NCBI GenBank assembly: GCA_030645775.1 | Contig: JAUSLX010000053.1 | Coordinates: forward strand, 1-46,064 | Source: Gallionella sp. | GTDB taxonomy: Bacteria; Pseudomonadota; Gammaproteobacteria; Burkholderiales; Gallionellaceae | Reading direction: 5' to 3' | DNA: 46,064 nucleotides | In this document: piece after piece, positions 8,519 to 16,574 of the stretch | How positions within the stretch are numbered: the stretch's first letter is position 1 | How the letters are laid out: every line of letters starts with the position of its first letter | The notes under the pieces: model-generated | What the model saw: only the letters and a program-made list of their open reading frames with translations | Databases searched by the model: none | What the model was told of the DNA's origin: nothing | Translations under genes and position numbers: made by a program

Positions 8519-10458
8519 TGCGTCGCACCCGGGGATTTATCTTCAGCGAGCGTATTGTCGCCGGGTTTGCCGGTAATAATCCCCACGCGCTGTTTCAGGG
8601 AACGTGGCGGGTCACCGAATTGTCTGGCGTAATACACCGTGTTGCTCATCACTTTCTTTACATAATCACGCGTCTCGTTGAACGGGATCGTCTCGGCATA
8701 AATTGCGCCTTCCATTGGTATGTCGGTACGCCAGCGCCGTGCCCGGCCCGGCCCGGCATTGTAGGCAGCCGAAGCCAGCACCGGGCTATCGTCCAGCGAG
8801 GACAACATATTTTTCATGTAAAACGTGCCCAGCCTCAGGTTGGTATCCAGCTGGTGTATCAGCGACTCACGATAATCTTTTAAACCCAGCTTCCTGGCTA
8901 TCCAATGTGCCGTCGTCGGCATGACCTGCATCAATCCCGCCGCACCCACCCCGGATTTCGCAGACGTCACAAAGCGGCTCTCCTGACGCATCAGGCCATA
9001 TACCCAGGCTTCTTCCAGACCGTTTTCCTGAATATGTTCGCGCAATGCAGCACGGTAGGGTGCCAGATAGCGCAGACCGAAATCATGTACCAGTACGGTT
9101 TTTTCGGCGGTATTGATGGCGCGATCATACATTTCGTTGCGCCGTGCAATTTCCGCTGCGGCAAGCAACTCCTGGTCGTTAAAATTGCGGATGACCCATA
9201 TCCACTCGCGCATCGCATCGGTACGCAAATTCATGCGATACAACGCCAGCGCGCGTTGCACTCCCGGCAACGCGGCAACGGTAGCCACGTCATTTTTACC
9301 CGGCTGATAAATCGAAGGCAGCGCACTGAGCACAGGCGTGTCAGCCAACTCATCGCGGGCCAGCTGCCCATAGAAATCATATTCCGCGCTTAGTGTCACG
9401 AAGATTTTCGTCGCATCGCCGCCTCTGCCCGAAGCCTGCAGAGCGCGCGCCTGCCAGTATCGCCAGGCTGCCTCATTGCGCTGCGCTGCACTCATCGCAT
9501 TGATGGCTGACAACACTTCGTGCCAATCCTGCGCACGCAGTGCTGCGCGTACCCGCCAGGCGGATTGTTGCTCATTCAGTGATATTTTGCCTGCCTCCCT
9601 GAACCAGTGCGACGCGCGGGCATCATGCTTGCGTGCCCCCTCGTAAGCCAGCCAGCCGAAGAAATAATGCCGTTCGCTTTCAGGAAAATGCAGCGCCAAT
9701 TTTTCCCATTGTCTGGCCGCCAGGTCCGGGGATTGCTTGGCCAAACGTTGCAAGGCAAACAACGCGACTGCACGCTGACCTGCGCTGGCGCTGTCGAGCG
9801 ATTCACGTTCCAGATAGCGACCGGGGTTTTCCATCGCCTGGCTCAGTGCGTCTGGCGAGATTTCACGTTCGCCCACAAGTTGCCCTGCAAGATATTTCGC
9901 TAGCGAAGCGTTGCCAGCTTCCAGCGCCAGGCGCAGCCGCTGCCAGATATCCTGTTGTGTAATCACGCCCGCGGTCAGGGCCGCCTCGAACACCGTGCCG
10001 CAGCCCTCCGGCATATCCTTGCCGCTGAACCACAAGTCACGCGCCTCACGCAACACAGCCTGTTGCTGGCTTCTCAGACGCGATTGCAAGGCGTAACAAG
10101 TCAACGCCGTATCTTCAGCAAGCAGGCGCGGATACTCGCTATCGAACAAATCCCATTGCTGTTTCCTGCCCAGTATTCTGAGCCACTCAGCGCGCATTCT
10201 GTCTATCAGCGGCGTATCATCAGGGCGCGCCAAATAAGCGCGGATAACCCCAGGATCAACCGTTTCCAGCTTCATTCTCAACTGGTAATAGGAAATATAA
10301 ACTTCCAGCGGTGAATGCTGGAGACGCTGTGCAAAAATGGCCAGTTTGGCGGCATCACCCGCCCGGAACGCATCCCGGGCAGCCAGGAAGTCATCATCCT
10401 GCCCCGCCAACGCGGTGCCGGCAATCAGTGACCATAACAACAAAAGGAATTTCATCAA
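8515..10458 (-). CDS. slt: Soluble lytic murein transglycosylase
   Basis: Slt cleaves the MurNAc-GlcNAc bond of peptidoglycan and leaves a 1,6-anhydro end. The 647-aa precursor begins with a signal peptide (MKFLLLLWSLIAGTALAG). A long alpha-helical superhelix of TPR-like segments follows, and a C-terminal goose-lysozyme-like domain ends the protein. The catalytic glutamate lies in MRQESRF, followed by GAAGLMQVMPTTA and the conserved SAAYNAGPGRARRW. The enzyme acts in the periplasm. It is the first gene of a slt-cca-EF-hand run on this strand and diverges from ald. Confidence 0.95.
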   Translation of the reverse strand: MMKFLLLLWSLIAGTALAGQDDDFLAARDAFRAGDAAKLAIFAQRLQHSPLEVYISYYQLRMKLETVDPGVIRAYLARPDDTPLIDRMRAEWLRILGRKQQWDLFDSEYPRLLAEDTALTCYALQSRLRSQQQAVLREARDLWFSGKDMPEGCGTVFEAALTAGVITQQDIWQRLRLALEAGNASLAKYLAGQLVGEREISPDALSQAMENPGRYLERESLDSASAGQRAVALFALQRLAKQSPDLAARQWEKLALHFPESERHYFFGWLAYEGARKHDARASHWFREAGKISLNEQQSAWRVRAALRAQDWHEVLSAINAMSAAQRNEAAWRYWQARALQASGRGGDATKIFVTLSAEYDFYGQLARDELADTPVLSALPSIYQPGKNDVATVAALPGVQRALALYRMNLRTDAMREWIWVIRNFNDQELLAAAEIARRNEMYDRAINTAEKTVLVHDFGLRYLAPYRAALREHIQENGLEEAWVYGLMRQESRFVTSAKSGVGAAGLMQVMPTTAHWIARKLGLKDYRESLIHQLDTNLRLGTFYMKNMLSSLDDSPVLASAAYNAGPGRARRWRTDIPMEGAIYAETIPFNETRDYVKKVMSNTVYYARQFGDPPRSLKQRVGIITGKPGDNTLAEDKSPGATQ

Positions 10459-10617
10459 GGGGAAAAGTGACTAACGGAACTGTCGGCAAGCATACCATAA
10501 CGCCGTCGGACACCAGCCTGTGTAAGGCGCAATTTATCAAAGGCGGTGAGCAAAGCCGGTTTACCTGCTTGCGCGCACGTGATAGCCTCCTTGCCACACT
10601 TAAATTAAGGGCAATTC

Positions 10618-11733
10618 ATGATAATCGGCATACCCAAGGAACTGAAAACCAACGAGAACCGCATCTCGCTGACACCCGGCGGCGCGGAGGCACTGGTCGC
10701 GAACGGACATTCCGTTCTGGTCGAAACAGGTGCGGGCACGGGCAGCGGCTTCAGCGACGAACAATACCTGTTCGCCGGTGCACACATTGAAGCAGCAGCC
10801 GCCACGATCTGGGCTGCAGCTGATATGATCGTAAAGGTCAAAGAACCCATTGAAGCCGAGTGGTCACACATCAAGCCCGGCCAGATTATTTTCACCTATT
10901 TTCACTTTGCGGCCAGCGAGCCATTAACCCAGGCGCACATCGCCTCCAATGCGATCTGCATCGCGTATGAGACGGTCGAGCTGCCCTCGCGCGAATTGCC
11001 CTTGCTGACTCCCATGTCCGAAGTTGCCGGGCGCATGGCCGTGCAGGAAGGTGCAAAGTATCTGGAGAAGTTGCAGGGTGGCCGTGGCGTGCTGCTCGGC
11101 GGCGTGCCCGGTGTACCGCCCGCCAGAGTCTTGATCCTCGGCGGAGGCGTGGTCGGGATGAATGCGGCCAAAATGGCAGCAGGTCTGGGCGCTACCGTGA
11201 TCATTCTTGACACATCACTGGAAAAACTGCGCCAGCTCAGCCACACCATGCCCGCCAATGTGCAGCTGGTATTCTCCAACCGGCACAATCTGCTGGAACA
11301 AATCACCAGTGCCGACCTGATCATCGGCGCGGTATTGATACCGGGTGGCGTGACACCCAAATTACTGCGCCGCGAAGATCTCAAACTGATGCGCAAAGGA
11401 ACGGTCATCGTGGACACTTCAATTGATCAGGGTGGCTGTAGCGAGACCATACATTCGACCACACATGAAAACCCGACTTTCATCGTGGACGGCGTGGTTC
11501 ACTACGGCGTGACCAATATGCCCGGCAGCGTGCCGGTCACCTCGACCCTGGCACTCACCAACGCAACCTTTCCCTTCGTGCTGCAACTGGCTGACAAAGG
11601 CTGGCAGCGGGCGCTGAAAGAATCACCCGCGCTGCTCAAGGGACTGAATATCGTCGACGGCAAGGTCACCTACAAAAAGGTGGCGGAAGCGTTCAATCTG
11701 GAATATCACCTTCCCTATACCTTCCTGAACTGA
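10618..11733 (+). CDS. ald: Alanine dehydrogenase
   Basis: Ald interconverts L-alanine and pyruvate plus ammonia with NAD(H). The fold starts MIIGIPKELKTNENRISLTP. Lys75 (in KVKEP) and His96 (in TYFH) occupy the positions of the catalytic residues known from the Mycobacterium enzyme. The NAD-binding motif is LGGGVVGMNAA. The segment DGVVHYGVTNMPGSVPVTST is close to the family consensus. The length of 371 aa is normal. Some relatives are NAD(P) transhydrogenase subunits or lysine-ketoglutarate enzymes, but the length and the two catalytic residues favour Ald. The gene is monocistronic by its surroundings. Confidence 0.93.
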   Translation: MIIGIPKELKTNENRISLTPGGAEALVANGHSVLVETGAGTGSGFSDEQYLFAGAHIEAAAATIWAAADMIVKVKEPIEAEWSHIKPGQIIFTYFHFAASEPLTQAHIASNAICIAYETVELPSRELPLLTPMSEVAGRMAVQEGAKYLEKLQGGRGVLLGGVPGVPPARVLILGGGVVGMNAAKMAAGLGATVIILDTSLEKLRQLSHTMPANVQLVFSNRHNLLEQITSADLIIGAVLIPGGVTPKLLRREDLKLMRKGTVIVDTSIDQGGCSETIHSTTHENPTFIVDGVVHYGVTNMPGSVPVTSTLALTNATFPFVLQLADKGWQRALKESPALLKGLNIVDGKVTYKKVAEAFNLEYHLPYTFLN

Positions 11734-11795
11734 GCCATATTGAATTCCCCGGCCGTCTTTTAGCTTTTCCGTAGCCAATTTTTTTGGCCGGTCTG

Positions 11796-11801
11796 TATAA
11801 T
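11796..11801 (+). promoter_or_regulatory. Probable -10 box for rdgC
   Basis: TATAAT lies 24 bases upstream of the chosen rdgC ATG, after an AT-rich stretch (AATTTTTTT). I see no good -35 match at 16-18 bases, so this rests on the perfect -10 hexamer and its position. Confidence 0.5.
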
Positions 11802-11825
11802 CGGCGGTTTTTCGGGAAACCTGCC

Positions 11826-12728
11826 ATGTGGTTTAAAAATATTTTCATTTATCACCTGCCTGCTGATTGCGCCATTACGGCCGCCGCATTACAGGAAAAG
11901 CTGGCGCTCAAGCCGTTACAACCGTGCAGCGGACTGGACAAACAGAGGCGCGGGTGGGTTTCCTGCCGTGGCGATAACCGCCTGGTTCACGCAAGCAACG
12001 GGCAAATCCTGTTTGCACTGGGCGTAGAACAAAAATTATTGCCGGCCAGCATCATCAACCGCTTTGCCAAAGAACGTGTCACCGACATCGAGGCGCAACA
12101 GGGCTACAAAGTGGGCCGCAAAGAACTGAAGGACATCAAGGAAGCCATTACCGCAGAGTTGCTCCCCAGAGCCTTTGCGATTCAACGCACCACCTGCGCA
12201 TGGCTGGACACGGCCAACGGTCGCCTGATCATAGACGCGGCTTCTGCGGCCAAGGCGGAAGAGTTGCTGGAATTTCTGCACAAAACACTGGATGATCTGC
12301 CGGTCAAGCCGTTGCACACCGAACTCTCCCCGGTTGCCGCGATGACTGACTGGCTTGCCGGTGACCATGCACCGGCGGGCTTCACGATAGACCGAGAACT
12401 GGAACTGCGCGCCACAGGTGAAAGCCGCGCTACGGTACGTTATGCCAATCACGCGCTGGAAGGTGAAGAGATTCTTGCTCATATCGCGGCGGGAAAGCGC
12501 GCCACCCGTCTGGGCATGACCTGGAACAGCCGGATTTCCTTCGTCATGACCGAGCAGCTGCAAATCAAGCGACTCGAATTTCTGGATATCATCAAGGAAG
12601 AATCAACCACACTGGCTGATAATGCTGACGAGATGTTCGAGCTTGACTTCACGCTGATGACAGGCGAACTGGCCAGGATGCTGACCGATCTTACCGAGGC
12701 ATTAGGCGGAGAAAAAGCCCACGGTTGA
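11826..12728 (+). CDS. rdgC: Recombination-associated protein RdgC
   Basis: RdgC is a ring-shaped, nucleoid-associated DNA-binding protein that limits RecA-dependent recombination. The start MWFKNIFIYHL is typical of the family, and FTIDRELELRATGE and LGMTWNSRISFVM are recognisable family segments. The protein has 300 aa, which is the usual length. An upstream in-frame ATG at 11784 would add 14 residues that look non-native and would lie upstream of the TATAAT, so I use 11826. A possible small-RNA unit follows about 100 bases downstream. Confidence 0.94.
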   Translation: MWFKNIFIYHLPADCAITAAALQEKLALKPLQPCSGLDKQRRGWVSCRGDNRLVHASNGQILFALGVEQKLLPASIINRFAKERVTDIEAQQGYKVGRKELKDIKEAITAELLPRAFAIQRTTCAWLDTANGRLIIDAASAAKAEELLEFLHKTLDDLPVKPLHTELSPVAAMTDWLAGDHAPAGFTIDRELELRATGESRATVRYANHALEGEEILAHIAAGKRATRLGMTWNSRISFVMTEQLQIKRLEFLDIIKEESTTLADNADEMFELDFTLMTGELARMLTDLTEALGGEKAHG

Positions 12729-12828
12729 AGATCGCAGATTTCAGCTTAAATTCAGCTAATGAACAATTCGGGTTTATTCAAAAAAATCATTGATTTTTTT
12801 ATAAATTCGTTGAACTTATTTTAAATAC

Positions 12829-12950
12829 GACTGCCTGAGTGTACAGTTAGCGCAAGCTGACGCCTGTCTAGCCCCCTGAACAGGTATCTTAACTCCTCCC
12901 AAATTGTTAAGACATTTGCCCCTGGCCGTCATGGCTCAGGGGCTTTTTTT
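12829..12950 (+). ncRNA. Candidate small RNA with C-rich loops and intrinsic terminator
   Basis: About 120 bases downstream of rdgC fold into four consecutive local hairpins. The first is GTTAGC-GCAA-GCTGAC (12846-12861). The second is CCTGT...ACAGG (12863-12884), whose loop holds GCCCCCT. The third is TCTTAAC...GTTAAGA (12887-12912), whose loop holds TCCTCCC. The fourth is a terminator. The TCCTCCC loop is complementary to a Shine-Dalgarno core, as in the C-rich-loop small RNAs of several bacteria. The AT-rich region 12775-12828 could hold the promoter, but I find no clean -35/-10 pair. It could instead be the processed 3' end of the rdgC transcript. The exact 5' end is unknown. Confidence 0.5.
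12918..12950 (+). terminator. Intrinsic terminator
   Basis: GCCCCTG (12918-12924) pairs perfectly with CAGGGGC, and an inner GCC/GGC pair extends the stem. Seven T residues (12944-12950) follow immediately. It ends the small-RNA candidate and probably also any rdgC read-through. Confidence 0.85.
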
Positions 12951-12963
12951 GGATTGCTGCGAA

Positions 12964-13282
12964 CTAACGGGCATGGCGAGCAGCCACACCTGATAATGAA
13001 ATGGTTCTAGCAGGGATATTGCCCTCGGGCAATAACTCGCAAACTCGCCATGCCCGTTTCCTCCCTTGCAGGGCGCATTTCGGCGGAGCCGAAATCGTTC
13101 GCAAGGCACGGAGCTTGCTCCGCGAAACCCCTTGTTCACCCCCCGCCCCCCTCTGATGGAACTACTAGCCATTCCACTAAGCCAGCACACCCTAAAGGGT
13201 ACAAGAGCTGGCAAGTGTCTGGTTATCCCAAAGGGCGAGGGGTACGGTTCGTCGCTACGCGAGTTTCACGTTATGCGGGCTG
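12964..13282. repeat. Hairpin repeat, copy A (long form)
   Basis: This fills most of the 570-bp gap between rdgC and the cation-efflux gene. It opens with CTAACGGGCATGGCGAG and contains the exact inverse, CTCGCCATGCCCGTT (13044-13058), giving a 15-bp perfect stem with AACGGGCATGGCGAG (12966-12980). Compared with copy B at 31,366 it carries about 42 extra bases (13001-13042), which have their own hairpin ATTGCCC/GGGCAAT. Further small hairpins follow, such as ATTTCGGC/GCCGAAAT. The right end, CGCGAGTTTCACG (13258-13270), is shared with copy B. It abuts the 3' end of the gene on its right. Confidence 0.75.
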
Positions 13283-13298
13283 CGCCGGAACAACAGCT

Positions 13299-14198
13299 TT
13301 AGGCGTCAGGCCGCGCGCGCCACTGCACGCTGCGCATCATCGGTTCCGGTTGCAGGGTGGCATGATGGATGTGGAAGCGTGCCAGCAGGAGCGCGTGGCT
13401 TGCCGTCATCACCTGTTCCCAGTGCGCCATGTCCTCCACCACCAGGTGCGCGGTAAGCAGGGGTTCATCCGACTTCACCGCCCAGATATGCAGGTCATGC
13501 ACCGAAGCCACACCCGGAACGGCGGCTAACTCTTTGCCCACTGTTTCGGGATCGATGCTGAACGGCGCACCTTCCATCAAACCGTGCAACACCTCCCGCA
13601 ACAGCCGCAGGCTGGAGACCAGAATCAACGCGCCGATGACCAATGACAGAATGGGGTCGATCGGCATCCAGCCGGTATGGGTGATGACCAGGCCGGAGAG
13701 CAGGGCCGCCACCGATCCCAACAAGTCGCCCATCACATGCAGAAACGCCGCGCGCGTGTTGAGATTTTTCTCGCCGCGCGCAAGCAGCCAGGCCACCAGC
13801 AAGTTAATGGCAAGACCGATGGCGGCTGTGACGGATACCGCTTCGCCCATCACCGCTTGCGGCGTTTGCAGACGTTCGACGGCTGTCACCACCAGCCAGA
13901 CCACCAGTGCCAGCAATCCCACACTGTTGATCAGGGCGGCGATGAACTCGGCGCGCCCCAGACCGTAACTGTGTCGCGGCGAGGGTGGCCGCTGCGCCAG
14001 CCATGCCGCTACAGCAGCCAATAACAACGCCGCTGCGTCGTTGACCATGTGCCCGGCATCGGCAACCAGCGCCAGCGAACCGGCCCACAGACCCACACCT
14101 GCTTCCACGGCGGCGAAGCCTAAAGTGAGCAACATGGCCCACAGCAGTGTGGCGCCTGCGGCGACATGACGGTGGTCGTGGTCGTGACTCATATTCAT
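13299..14198 (-). CDS. Cation diffusion facilitator (CzcD-like metal efflux protein)
   Basis: This inner-membrane antiporter would export divalent cations such as Zn, Co or Cd in exchange for protons. The 299-aa protein starts with a His-rich segment (MSHDHDHRH) and has about six transmembrane helices. The paired metal sites of the family are present: HMVND in the second helix and HVMGD in the fifth. A cytoplasmic C-terminal domain with several His residues (HDLHIWAV, HIHHATLQ) follows. Its start overlaps the stop of an OsmC remnant by four bases, and its end touches hairpin repeat A. Metal specificity cannot be read from the sequence. The link to the nearby arsenic operon is by neighbourhood only. 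Confidence 0.92.
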   Translation of the reverse strand: MNMSHDHDHRHVAAGATLLWAMLLTLGFAAVEAGVGLWAGSLALVADAGHMVNDAAALLLAAVAAWLAQRPPSPRHSYGLGRAEFIAALINSVGLLALVVWLVVTAVERLQTPQAVMGEAVSVTAAIGLAINLLVAWLLARGEKNLNTRAAFLHVMGDLLGSVAALLSGLVITHTGWMPIDPILSLVIGALILVSSLRLLREVLHGLMEGAPFSIDPETVGKELAAVPGVASVHDLHIWAVKSDEPLLTAHLVVEDMAHWEQVMTASHALLLARFHIHHATLQPEPMMRSVQWRARPDA

Positions 14199-14353
14199 TT
14201 TCTCCGTAACTGCCCTGTCAATTGTGTTCCCGGCGCAACGGTGTTGAACACGGTGCCGTATTTCTTCACGTTCTCGTGCAGCAGCGCCAGCCTCCGTTCG
14301 TCTTCGTCCGTATCCACGATGATTTCGTAGCTGATGGATTCTATCTTCGGCTG
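14195..14353 (-). pseudogene. C-terminal remnant of an OsmC-family protein
   Basis: The 52 codons before the stop at 14195 read like the end of an OsmC/Ohr-type protein. Key segments are IESISYEIIVDTDEDE, LLHENVKKYGTVFNTV and the final PGTQLTG. OsmC proteins are thiol peroxidases of about 135-180 aa; the N-terminal part and the first catalytic cysteine are missing. Just upstream the sequence switches to a truncated helicase in another frame, with the junction near 14353. The fragment probably has no start of its own and marks a deletion. Confidence 0.7.
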
Positions 14354-15099
14354 CACATGTCGTGCGCCTCGCCGATCAGCACCGCGTCGTACTGCCCGCC
14401 CGGAATCAGTCCGCTCTCGGCGGCATCGAGCACGGCCTGCACATTGGCAGCCTGCCGCTCCGTAAAATCGGGAATCTCTTTTTCGGTGGGTATCGGCAGG
14501 CCGTAAGTACGCAGCATTTTGTAGCACCAGGCATGGAAGGTCGAAGTGACCACCTTGTCCTCCACCCCTCTGTCCTGCATCACATTTTCCAGCCGCCCCG
14601 AGATGCCGTTCGCAAAACTCAGCAGCAGCAGCACCGGGCGGCTTGCCGCGCGCGCGATCTGCTCGGCGCGGAACGCCAGAATCAGCGTCTTGCCCGAGCC
14701 CGCCACACCGCGCACGATGCGGTGTCCTTCGCCCATGCTGCGCGCCAGCAACTCCTGTTGCATGTCCATCACGTCCAGTATGCGGAAGATGCGGCTGGCT
14801 TCCTGTTCAAGGTAGGGCGCGCGGCAAAACAGCGAGCCGCCTTTGCTCATATCTACCGTGCGGTACAAGCCTGCCCATTCGTACAGGGTTTCGTAGGTGT
14901 CGCGGTGCAGTGCTTTGAAGTAATTCTCGTCGAAGCGGACGGAGGGTTCGAGTTCGGTGATGAAGCGGGTGTAGGCTTGTTGCAGAAGCGTTGCTTCCAC
15001 TTCATGCAACAAGTCCGGCGCTTCTATTCCCAAGCGGTTTTTGGGAATGTCGGTGCCGGTTAGGTAGATGTCACTTTCTGCGAATTGATACTTGGACAC
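14341..15099 (-). pseudogene. Chimera of truncated Fic toxin and truncated UvrD-like helicase
   Basis: The 252-codon frame joins two unrelated pieces. Residues 1 to about 105 are the front half of a Fic/Doc AMP-transferase, with HRDTYETLYEWAGLYRTVDM and SKGGSLFCRAPYLEQE. The sequence stops before the HPFxxGNGR catalytic motif. From about residue 112 it becomes an ATP-dependent helicase, with LARSMGEGHRIVRG, the Walker A motif GVAGSGKT (131-138) and TSTFHAWCYKML. The Walker B region reads LIGEAHDM where LIDEAHD is expected, so an acidic residue is lost. The frame then ends and OsmC sequence follows. The enzyme activities are surely lost, but the frame is open and a protein could still be made. 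The start overlaps the upstream antitoxin by 29 bases. Confidence 0.75.
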
Positions 15100-15229
15100 G
15101 GTGCTGTTCCATCAATGCTTTTGCCTGTTTTTGGATTGCGGTGGACTGCACAGGTTTGTAGCCTTCGATCTGCATTGACGTCTGAACAGCTTGGGCGATT
15201 TTCTGGTTCAGGCTGGCGCTGACTTGCAT
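15071..15229 (-). CDS. Fic-type antitoxin (VbhA/class I inhibitor-like)
   Basis: This 52-aa protein lies immediately upstream of, and overlaps, the Fic fragment. Residues 18-23 read SMQIEG. This matches the inhibitory motif [S/T]xxxE[G/N] by which class I Fic antitoxins block ATP binding with their glutamate. Preceding residues (SLNQKIAQAVQTS) would form the inhibitory helix. GGGGAGAGAACG precedes ATG 15229 and supports this start over the longer frame that begins at 15346. Its toxin partner is truncated, so the antitoxin is an orphan unless a second Fic protein exists elsewhere in the genome. Confidence 0.7.
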   Translation of the reverse strand: MQVSASLNQKIAQAVQTSMQIEGYKPVQSTAIQKQAKALMEQHRVQVSIRRK

Positions 15230-15263
15230 CGTTCTCTCCCCATCGTGTTCGCCTGTATGGCGA

Positions 15264-15269
15264 ATTATA
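15264..15269 (-). promoter_or_regulatory. Probable -10 box for the Fic antitoxin
   Basis: On the minus strand TATAAT occurs 35 bases upstream of the antitoxin start. The -35 region is weak (TCAGAC at a 17-base spacing). Confidence 0.45.
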
Positions 15270-15342
15270 TCAGTTCCCCTAGGCTGGTCTGAGTTTGCGA
15301 TGCCCCGAATTAAAGTGGGCGGGTTCGCATTATTTTTTAGAA

Positions 15343-15474
15343 TCACGCCGCCATCTTCAATTCAACTGTCTTTCCCGCTCTGGTCGCCAGCGTGATCAGC
15401 ATGTCCAGACTGAATTTCTCGAATTTGCCGCGTATCAGGTCTGACACGCGTGATTGCGAGATGTCGAGTACCAT
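15343..15474 (-). pseudogene. 3' remnant of an XRE/HigA-type antitoxin gene
   Basis: The minus strand reads ISQSRVSDLIRGKFEKFSLD followed by a short tail ending in ELKMAA and a stop. This is the second half of the helix-turn-helix domain of small XRE antitoxins (HigA2-like, about 90-100 aa). The N-terminal half is missing and is replaced at about 15,473 by the 3' end of the arsenite transporter gene. The remnant overlaps the acr3 stop in another frame. It may mark where the arsenic operon entered an existing toxin-antitoxin region. Confidence 0.7.
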
Positions 15475-16475
15475 CCCTGGCTGCGATTCACGATATACAC
15501 CACGGAGAGCATCACTGGCACTTCAATCAATACTCCAACCACAGTGGCCAGCGCCGCGCCCGATTCGAAGCCGAACAAGCTGATGGCAGCCGCAACCGCC
15601 AATTCGAAGAAGTTGGATGCGCCGATCAAGGCGGAAGGTCCTGCCACGCAATGCGCCTCTCCCACGCGACGATTCAGCCAGTATGCCAATCCCGAGTTGA
15701 AATAGACCTGGATGGTGATGGGCACGGCCAGCATCAGGATGATGAGCGGCTGCTCGACGATGGCCTTGCCCTGAAAGGCGAACAGCAGCACCAGCGTGAG
15801 CAGCAGCGCGGAGATCGACCACGGCCCGATCCTGGCTAAAGTCAGCTCAAAAGCAGCTTGCCCTTTTCTGAGCAACAGCTTGCGTAACAGTTGCGAAATG
15901 ATGACGGGAATGACGATATAGAGCAGCACCGACACCAGCAAGGTATCCCAAGGCACGATGATGGAAGAAAGCCCCAGTAGCAAGGCCACCAAGGGGGCGA
16001 ATGCGAACACCATGATGGCATCGTTGAGTGCCACCTGGCTCAGGGTGAACAGCGGCTCGCCGTTCACCAGGCGACTCCACACGAACACCATCGCGGTGCA
16101 AGGTGCTGCCGCGAGCAGGATCAGACCGGCTACGTAGCTATCCAATTGCTCTGCGGGCAGATACGGGGCGAACAGGTGGCGGATAAATATCCACGCCAAA
16201 AGAGCCATTGAGAATGGTTTTACTGCCCAATTGATGAACAAGGTGACGCCGATACCGCGCCAGTGTTTGCGCACCTCATGCAGGGCGCCGAAGTCGATGC
16301 GCAGCAGCATGGGAATGATCATCACCCAGATCAGCAAGCCGACCGGAATGTTGACCTTGGCGATCTCCAGCGTGCCCAGCCAGTGGAACGGTGCAGGGAT
16401 GGTCTGCCCGAGTATCACACCGACGATGATGCACAGAAAAACCCAAAGGGTGAGGTAACGCTCGAAGATATTCAT
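15435..16475 (-). CDS. acr3: ACR3-type arsenite efflux permease
   Basis: Acr3 exports arsenite, As(III), across the inner membrane. The 346-aa protein has about ten transmembrane helices. It carries the essential cysteine of the family in LAAAPCTAMVFVWS (Cys126) and the conserved glutamate in GVLIEVPVMLS. The family-like sequence ends at SQGWY. The last dozen residues (STSRNHACQT) come from DNA that encodes an XRE antitoxin in another frame, so the C-terminus has been replaced by recombination. It is the last gene of the ars operon and is separated from arsA by a strong hairpin. Transport function is probably intact because the altered tail is short. Confidence 0.94.
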   Translation of the reverse strand: MNIFERYLTLWVFLCIIVGVILGQTIPAPFHWLGTLEIAKVNIPVGLLIWVMIIPMLLRIDFGALHEVRKHWRGIGVTLFINWAVKPFSMALLAWIFIRHLFAPYLPAEQLDSYVAGLILLAAAPCTAMVFVWSRLVNGEPLFTLSQVALNDAIMVFAFAPLVALLLGLSSIIVPWDTLLVSVLLYIVIPVIISQLLRKLLLRKGQAAFELTLARIGPWSISALLLTLVLLFAFQGKAIVEQPLIILMLAVPITIQVYFNSGLAYWLNRRVGEAHCVAGPSALIGASNFFELAVAAAISLFGFESGAALATVVGVLIEVPVMLSVVYIVNRSQGWYSTSRNHACQT

Positions 16476-16498
16476 GTTTTATCCTTGGCTGATTTTCA

Positions 16499-16574
16499 TA
16501 GGGTGGACACGTTGTATGTGCCCACGCGTTCCTTCATTTGCGCACCGCGTGGGCACAGAAGCGTGCCCACCCTA
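16499..16574. repeat. Long inverted repeat between arsA and acr3
   Basis: Two nested arms pair: TAGGGTGGACACG with CGTGCCCACCCTA (one mismatch), and TGTGCCCACGCG with CGCGTGGGCACA (perfect). The right arm ends exactly on the arsA stop codon (16572-16574). No T-run follows on either strand, so it looks like a REP-type palindrome that could stabilise or attenuate the operon mRNA before acr3. Confidence 0.8.

Noticed and set aside
14362-15063. A 233-codon plus-strand frame opposite the Fic/helicase chimera
   Set aside because: Its mirror strand contains recognisable Fic and helicase motifs; this frame has none.
14341-15099. The 252-codon frame as an intact new two-domain Fic-helicase enzyme
   Set aside because: Each half is cut before its key catalytic parts (Fic HPFxxGNGR; helicase Walker B altered and the rest missing), and a third truncated gene follows, which fits deletion debris better.
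16499-16574. The hairpin as an intrinsic terminator of arsA
   Set aside because: No T-run follows the stem in the direction of transcription, and acr3 needs read-through; I list it as a repeat instead.
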